This document shows, one piece after another, positions 13,801-18,900 of a DNA stretch of 21,679 nucleotides. Each line of letters begins with the position of its first letter. Positions within the stretch are counted from its first letter, which is position 1. A model generated the notes under the pieces. The model was given only the letters and a program-made list of their open reading frames with translations. It had not been told where the DNA came from and searched no databases. The stretch lies in the NCBI GenBank assembly GCA_035570495.1, contig DATMLO010000187.1, positions 1-21,679 on the forward strand, read 5' to 3'. The position numbers were made by a program, and so were the translations under genes. The DNA is from DATARH01 sp035570495. GTDB lineage: Bacteria; Pseudomonadota; Alphaproteobacteria; ATCC43930; CGMCC-115725.

Positions 13801-14718
13801 ATGAAACCCAACCTGCCCGTCTGGCGCTCGATGCTGTTCGTGCCGGTCACGCAACGGCGCTTTGTCGGGGGCGCCGCGAAGCGTGGCGCCGACGCGATCA
13901 TCCTGGATTTGGAAGACGCGGTCGCCATTTCCGAGAAAGAGCGCGCCCGCACGCTGGTTCAGGAGGCGGCGGGTTTGGTGTCGCGCGGCGGCGCCGATGT
14001 TGTCGTGCGCATCAACCGGCCGATGCGCATGACCGTTCGTGACCTCGAGGCCGTCGTCAGCCCCGCGGTCACCGCGATCGCGCTTCCCAAGGCCGAGAGC
14101 GCGCAGCATGTCGAGCTTGTCAGCGAGATCATCGACGAGATCGAGGCCGAGCGCGGCATGGCGATCGGTCATACCAAAATGCTGGCGATGGTCGAGACCT
14201 GCTCGGCGTTCTTCCGTATCGCCGAGATCGCCAAGGCCAGCCCGCGCCTTGTCGGGCTCAATCTCGGCGCCGAGGATTTCGCGCTGTCGGCTGGCATGCT
14301 GCCGACCGCCGAGGGGCTGTTCATGCCGAAGCAGACCGCGATTTTCGCGGCGCGCGCCGGCGGCATCATGCCCATGGGGTTTATCGGCACGGTCGCCGAG
14401 TTCAGCGACCTCGACGGCTTCCGCGAGACGGTGCGCCGCTCGCGCCGGCTCGGCTTCTTTGGCGCGTCGGTGATCCATCCGAGCCAGGTGGCGATCCTCA
14501 ACGAGGAGTTCCGCCCGAGCGCCGAAGAGGTCGATCACGGCCGCCGGGTTGTCGCGGCTTATGACAAGGCGCTCGCCGATGGGGTCGGCGCGGTCACCGT
14601 CGACGGCAAGATGATCGACGTGCCAATTGTCGAACGCGCCCGGCTCCTGGTTGAGCGCGAGGACGCGATTGCCGCTCGCGAAGCCCGCATGCGAGAGATG
14701 GCGGCGCGGATCGCATAA
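13801..14718 (+). CDS. CitE-like CoA-ester lyase (HpcH/HpaI aldolase superfamily)
   Basis: A 305-residue protein of the CitE/malyl-CoA lyase type, which makes or breaks C-C bonds in CoA esters such as malyl-CoA or citramalyl-CoA using Mg2+. Visible active-site elements are RSMLFVP (R9), DLEDAV (D36-V41), VVVRINRP (R70), LPKAES (K97, E99), the metal ligand E132 in MVET and D159 in LGAEDFALSAG, and GASVIHPSQV near 220-230. All expected residues are present. GAGGAACAGG lies just upstream of the ATG. It is 29 bp downstream of the small membrane protein gene and probably in one operon with the CoA-transferase. The exact substrate is open; citrate lyase itself is unlikely, because the alpha and gamma subunits are absent. 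Confidence 0.92.
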   Translation: MKPNLPVWRSMLFVPVTQRRFVGGAAKRGADAIILDLEDAVAISEKERARTLVQEAAGLVSRGGADVVVRINRPMRMTVRDLEAVVSPAVTAIALPKAESAQHVELVSEIIDEIEAERGMAIGHTKMLAMVETCSAFFRIAEIAKASPRLVGLNLGAEDFALSAGMLPTAEGLFMPKQTAIFAARAGGIMPMGFIGTVAEFSDLDGFRETVRRSRRLGFFGASVIHPSQVAILNEEFRPSAEEVDHGRRVVAAYDKALADGVGAVTVDGKMIDVPIVERARLLVEREDAIAAREARMREMAARIA

Positions 14719-14722
14719 AGAA

Positions 14723-14746
14723 AGCGGCCGGCTTGCGCCGACCGCT
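14723..14746. terminator. bidirectional Rho-independent terminator
   Basis: AGCGGCCGGC, a TTGC loop and GCCGACCGCT form a 10-bp stem with one mismatch, just after the CitE-like stop and just before the 3' end of the minus-strand secreted protein gene. On the minus strand the stem is followed by TTTCTTTAT, a usable U-tract. On the plus strand the tail is not T-rich, so termination is probably stronger for the minus-strand operon. Confidence 0.7.
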
Positions 14747-14768
14747 CTCGTCAGACCTTGGCTCGGTG

Positions 14769-15035
14769 TCAGCGGATACCGATGCTGACGCCACCGACAT
14801 TGAAGCCGACGCCCGGCGGCGGGTAGTAGCCATAGGCGTACGGGTCGCCGTAGACGACCGGTGGCGCGCGGTAGTAACCGCCGCTCCAGCCGCCGTGATA
14901 GCCGCCGTGGTGCCAGTCGCGATCGCCCCAATGGGCCTGCGCTGGGCTGGCCGCGATGCCGAGGCCAACGACGGCGGCGACCGCCACTCCCGCGGCGAGG
15001 CGCGCGATCCGTCCCTTATTGATGCAGATCATCAT
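14769..15035 (-). CDS. small secreted His/Tyr/Gly/Pro-rich protein
   Basis: An 88-residue protein with a clear signal peptide: a basic start (NKGRIAR), a hydrophobic core LAAGVAVAAVVGLGIAA and a cleavage site ASPAQA-H near residue 35. The mature part of about 53 residues is low complexity and rich in His, Trp, Tyr, Gly and Pro (WGDRDWHHGGYHGGW, then YAYGYYPPPG). Such small envelope proteins are common in alphaproteobacteria and have no established function; metal binding by the His cluster is only a guess. Starts at 15035 and 15032 are both possible, and AGGAG favours the second by spacing. The gene follows the Spy-like gene after 19 bp and is probably co-transcribed with it. Confidence 0.75.
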   Translation of the reverse strand: MMICINKGRIARLAAGVAVAAVVGLGIAASPAQAHWGDRDWHHGGYHGGWSGGYYRAPPVVYGDPYAYGYYPPPGVGFNVGGVSIGIR

Positions 15036-15054
15036 TTGCTCCTGCGCTAAGGGA

Positions 15055-15561
15055 TCAGCCGCTATGGTTCGGCGAAGCGGCCCGGTTGAATTTGGCGAAG
15101 ACCTCGTCCGCGTTCTTCTTCTGCGGGTCGGACATCGAATCGTAGAGCGAGGAGAAAGCCGACGTCAGGTTCTTGATGCCGTCGAGATGCGCCTGGGTGA
15201 ACTCCTGATACGTCTTCAGGTCGTCGACCGCGGTCATATTGGGTGCCCCCGTTTGCCGCTTCTCGGCGACCAGCTTTTCCATGTTCGCGGCGTTGTCGCG
15301 CATCGCTTGCGCGACCGGATTCCATTTCGACTCCTGGTCCGGGGTGATTTTCAGTTCGGCGTGCAGCTGGGTAATGCGCTGCTCGACATTTTCGCCCTTT
15401 TGCTCGGGGTTGGCTGCCGCGGGGGTCGCGGTGTTGGGGGTCGTGTGCGTCGGTGCCGTGCTTTGGGCGTGAGCGACGGCAAGCGGCGCGATCGCCAACG
15501 GTGCGCTGAGCAAGGCGACGAGCGCAGTCGACCGCGCAAGCGGAGACATGATGCTGGGCAT
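15055..15561 (-). CDS. Spy/CpxP-like periplasmic protein (LTxxQ family)
   Basis: A 168-residue exported protein. The signal peptide (about 1-33) ends near AVAHAQS. A Thr/Pro/Ala-rich linker (about 34-52) follows, and then a helical domain with the family element ELKITPDQESKWNPVAQAMRDN and a later segment TAFSSLYDSMSDPQKKNADEVF, matching the paired LTxxQ repeats (here ITPDQ and MSDPQ). Spy and CpxP are cradle-shaped periplasmic chaperones induced by envelope or metal stress. The alphaproteobacterial versions are little studied, so the chaperone role is by family only. GGAAGGA 6 bp before the ATG supports the start. A small secreted protein gene is downstream in the same transcript by position. 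Confidence 0.85.
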   Translation of the reverse strand: MPSIMSPLARSTALVALLSAPLAIAPLAVAHAQSTAPTHTTPNTATPAAANPEQKGENVEQRITQLHAELKITPDQESKWNPVAQAMRDNAANMEKLVAEKRQTGAPNMTAVDDLKTYQEFTQAHLDGIKNLTSAFSSLYDSMSDPQKKNADEVFAKFNRAASPNHSG

Positions 15562-15932
15562 AGAGAATCCTTCCGGGAGAGTCGCGCTGTCGCGAAAATC
15601 GCGCTGTCGCGCTGGTACTGGCTCTAACAGTCAGGGCGGGTGCTGGTTCCGCACGAAGAAATCCGCGAGGTGCTGGCTCGGCTGACCGGCTTGCGGCCTC
15701 GCTTGCGCAAAAGCGGTGATTACCGGAATCCTGTTCGCCTCATACGCAAGAGCCGCCGCAGGCCGGGTCGCCATACAAGACCTGTTTCAAAGCGCTCCGC
15801 GTCACTCGGCTGACGCCAATTGTCATAGTTAAATTAAATAATATCAAATACTTAAAATATTTTACTGACCGTCACAAATCCGTCGTCGGCCGCCGCTAGC
15901 TTCCCGCCGCCCAATGACCCCGGGGGGAGCCT
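15562..15932. promoter_or_regulatory. 371-bp divergent intergenic region with AT-rich island
   Basis: This gap separates the Spy-like gene (minus) from the giant adhesin-like gene (plus). Next to the Spy-like start, TCGCGCTGTCGCG occurs twice (15582-15594 and 15599-15611), and the junction CGCGA-AAA-TCGCG (15591-15603) is a perfect inverted repeat; it may be an operator or hairpin. At 15826-15867, 66-107 bp before the adhesin ATG, there is a sharply AT-rich island with three TTAA motifs (15829, 15834, 15852). None has the N7 spacing of a full CtrA box. The island is a likely promoter or binding site for an AT-preferring regulator. No RNA gene or convincing small ORF was seen. Confidence 0.4.
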
Positions 15933-18900
15933 ATGGCCTCGCTGACCGCTGCCGATTTCACACCGTACAATACCGCCGACGCCGGCTCGATCGAGGCGGG
16001 GCCGCTGGCACTCTTCACGGTCCCGGTCGCTTCGATCATGCCGACCCAGCAGAACGAGGGCTTTACCGAGGTCGACGCCAAGGCGGCGGGCTACGACCAG
16101 TTTACGACCCTCGCTGAGGTCGAAAACGATCTTCTGGGCGATGTCGAGCCGGTGGTTATCGGTCCCAACGGACAGCTTTATCTCCTCGACGGCCACCACA
16201 CTTTTACCGCGCTGCTCGACTCGGTCTGGGGCGCCCAGAACCCGACCGTCTACGTCAACGTCATCGCGAATTTCTCGGGACTGAGCCAGTCCGAGTTCCT
16301 CGCGACGATGCAGTCGGACGAGTTCCTGCTGCCGCTCAACGACGGTGTGCCCGAGCCGGTCTCCGATCTGCCGACAAGCCTCACCGGTCTGACCAGCGAC
16401 GTCTATCGCGGGCTCGAATACAGCATCCTGAAGAACAAGAGTTCGAAGCTGTTCACCAACACAAACAACATCACCGGCGCGACGGGCGCGTCGACGCCCG
16501 GTCTCGATAAAATGCCCGGCCTTTATTCCGATTTCTTCGAGGCCGCCGCCTATCAAGACGCCGATGGCGGCAATGGCCTGCCGTATTTGTCGCCGGGAGA
16601 TATTGCGCTGGCGACGCGATGGAACCTCAACCCCGATAGCGCGACGACGCTTCCCAACGTCTCGGGGACGGTTTTCGCGTCCCAGCTGCCGGGCTTCATC
16701 CTTTCGCAGAACGTCGTGATCAACGGCGTCGTCAGCAACGCCACGATGAACGAGAGCGGCACGACCGGCATGTCTTTGGTTGCCGCCGGGGAATCTCAGA
16801 CAGGCGCCCTCGACGGTAGCGGCAACGGCACCTTCACCGGCGTCACCGAGATCAATGCGGGCACCCTCGCCAATCCGATCTGGATCGGCACGCCGAACAC
16901 CGGCTTCATCATGCAGCTCGTCAATGACAAGGGCTTCACCGCCACGCTGAGCAACACCGCCAACACCTATGTTGGCGGCACGACGATCCTCGCCGGCCGG
17001 CTCATCATCGCCAGTGACGGTTCGCTCGGCGCGGCGCCGACCGAGACCCTGGCCCAGTTTAACAACAGTCTGACCTTTGATACCGAGGGCATGCTGGACA
17101 ATGCCGGCCCCGCGGTGCAGGCCGATAACGGCATCATTTTCAACAGCCTCTCTGAGGGCAACGGGACGCTGACGATCGGCACGTCGGCCGATCAGTACCC
17201 CTCTTCGAGCCCCTTTGTGACGAACCGGCCGATCGCGGTCGGTAACGAGGCGGCGACGATCGACGTCAACGGCAGCACGGTCGATCTCGACGGCCCGCTC
17301 GTCACCCTCGGCTACGACGAACTCGGTATCGGCGAGACGACCGGCTTCCCTGACCTGACGATCGACGATTTGAGCAGCGGCGGCGGCAGCACGCCGACTG
17401 CCGGCAAGCTGGTCCTGTCGATCCCAAGCCCGGATTTTTATGGCGACATCATCATTGGCAACACGGGCACGCCGACCGTCGAGGTGATGAGCGACGCCGC
17501 GCTCGGCAACACCACGCCGATCGACGGCAGCACGATCCCGATCGGCACGGTCGAGCTGAACGGCGGCACCCTGCAGACTGGCGCCTCGTTCGCCGCCTCC
17601 GAACGCAATATCACGCTCGACGGCGGCAGCCAGATCGACCTCGACGGGAACACGACGAGCTGGGGCACGCTGACCGACGTCAAGCGCACGATCGCCATCG
17701 GCAACAGCAACACCACGACGGCCGGCGCGATCACCTTCAACAATTTTGTTATTTCACAGACGGCGCAGTTGCAGCTGGACGGGTCCGCCGATGGTACGAC
17801 GTACAGCGGCAACGAAACGGTCGCCTTCACCAACGGGATCCAGCAAACCGCGCCGTCGGACACGCTGTTTATCGACCCGTCGAGCGCGACCGCTCTCGGG
17901 ACTGCGACCGAAAAGCTGTTCTCGAGCGGCGCCTCGACGACGCTCGTCAATGGCATGGCGCCCGCCTGGATCATCACCGACAGCGGCGGGGGCGCCAGCA
18001 CCAATCCCTATAATTTCGTGACTTACGGGGCGAACGGCTACGTCAACGTCACCTATACTGACACCGGGTCGGGTTCGATGGGTGGCATCCGCACTGCCAC
18101 GAGCACCAGCATCGTCGATCAGACCGGCAACGCCACACTTGCCGCCAACGCCGCGGCCTACGCGCTCAAGGTCAATGACGGCGCGGTCATTACCGCGACC
18201 GGCTTCACCATCACCATCGGCGATGGAACCGCCGCGGACGCGGCTGGCCTCATCCTGGGCGGTGGCAGCGCGGCGATCACCGGCGGCACGCTCGCCTTTG
18301 GCGGTAGCCAGGGAATCATCTACGTCAAGGGCACTACCACGGTTACCTCGGAGATCACCGGCACCAACGGGCTGACGATCGCGGGATCGGGGACGCTGCA
18401 GCTTAACTCCGCCGCACCGCTCACCGGTCTGTCGGGCGCAATCACGATCGACTCAGGCGAGTTGAGCCTTGGCACCGCCAATCTGTTCCAGAGCGATGTC
18501 GCTGGGCTGACGCTCGATGACGTCAAAAGCCACCCGTCAAATTCGATCCTCAATTTCACGGCGAGCCAGACTTTCACCACGCTCAACAGCGTCGGAACCA
18601 AAAGCGCGATTACGTTCAGCGACGGCGCCACACTGACGATTGGTGATACGACCAACAATCTCAGCTCGACGCTGTCCAGCTCGATCACCGAGAGCGGTGT
18701 CGCAACGGCAGGCGCGCTGACGATCAATGGAACCGGCCTCACCGATCTCTCGGGCATGAGTGGGGGCACGCTCAGTCTTGTCTCGGGCAGCACGATCGTC
18801 GTTGAAAACGGCGCCCAGCTCCGCGTCACCGCCAGCGAATTCGCGAACGGCAATTTCGGGATCAGCCTCGGCAACGGCACCCAGCTGCAATTCGCGCAGA

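Noticed and set aside
13768..14931. 387-codon minus-strand frame over the CitE-like gene
   Set aside because: It overlaps a gene with full active-site motifs, crosses the terminator and has shadow-type composition.
15640..15813. 57-codon plus-strand ORF starting at GTG in the intergenic gap
   Set aside because: It has no convincing ribosome binding site, an Arg-rich low-information product, and lies in a divergent promoter region.
15852..16556. 234-codon minus-strand frame opposite the ParB-like head
   Set aside because: The plus strand has a strong ribosome binding site and a coherent domain that continues in frame into the repeats. The minus frame has no family features.
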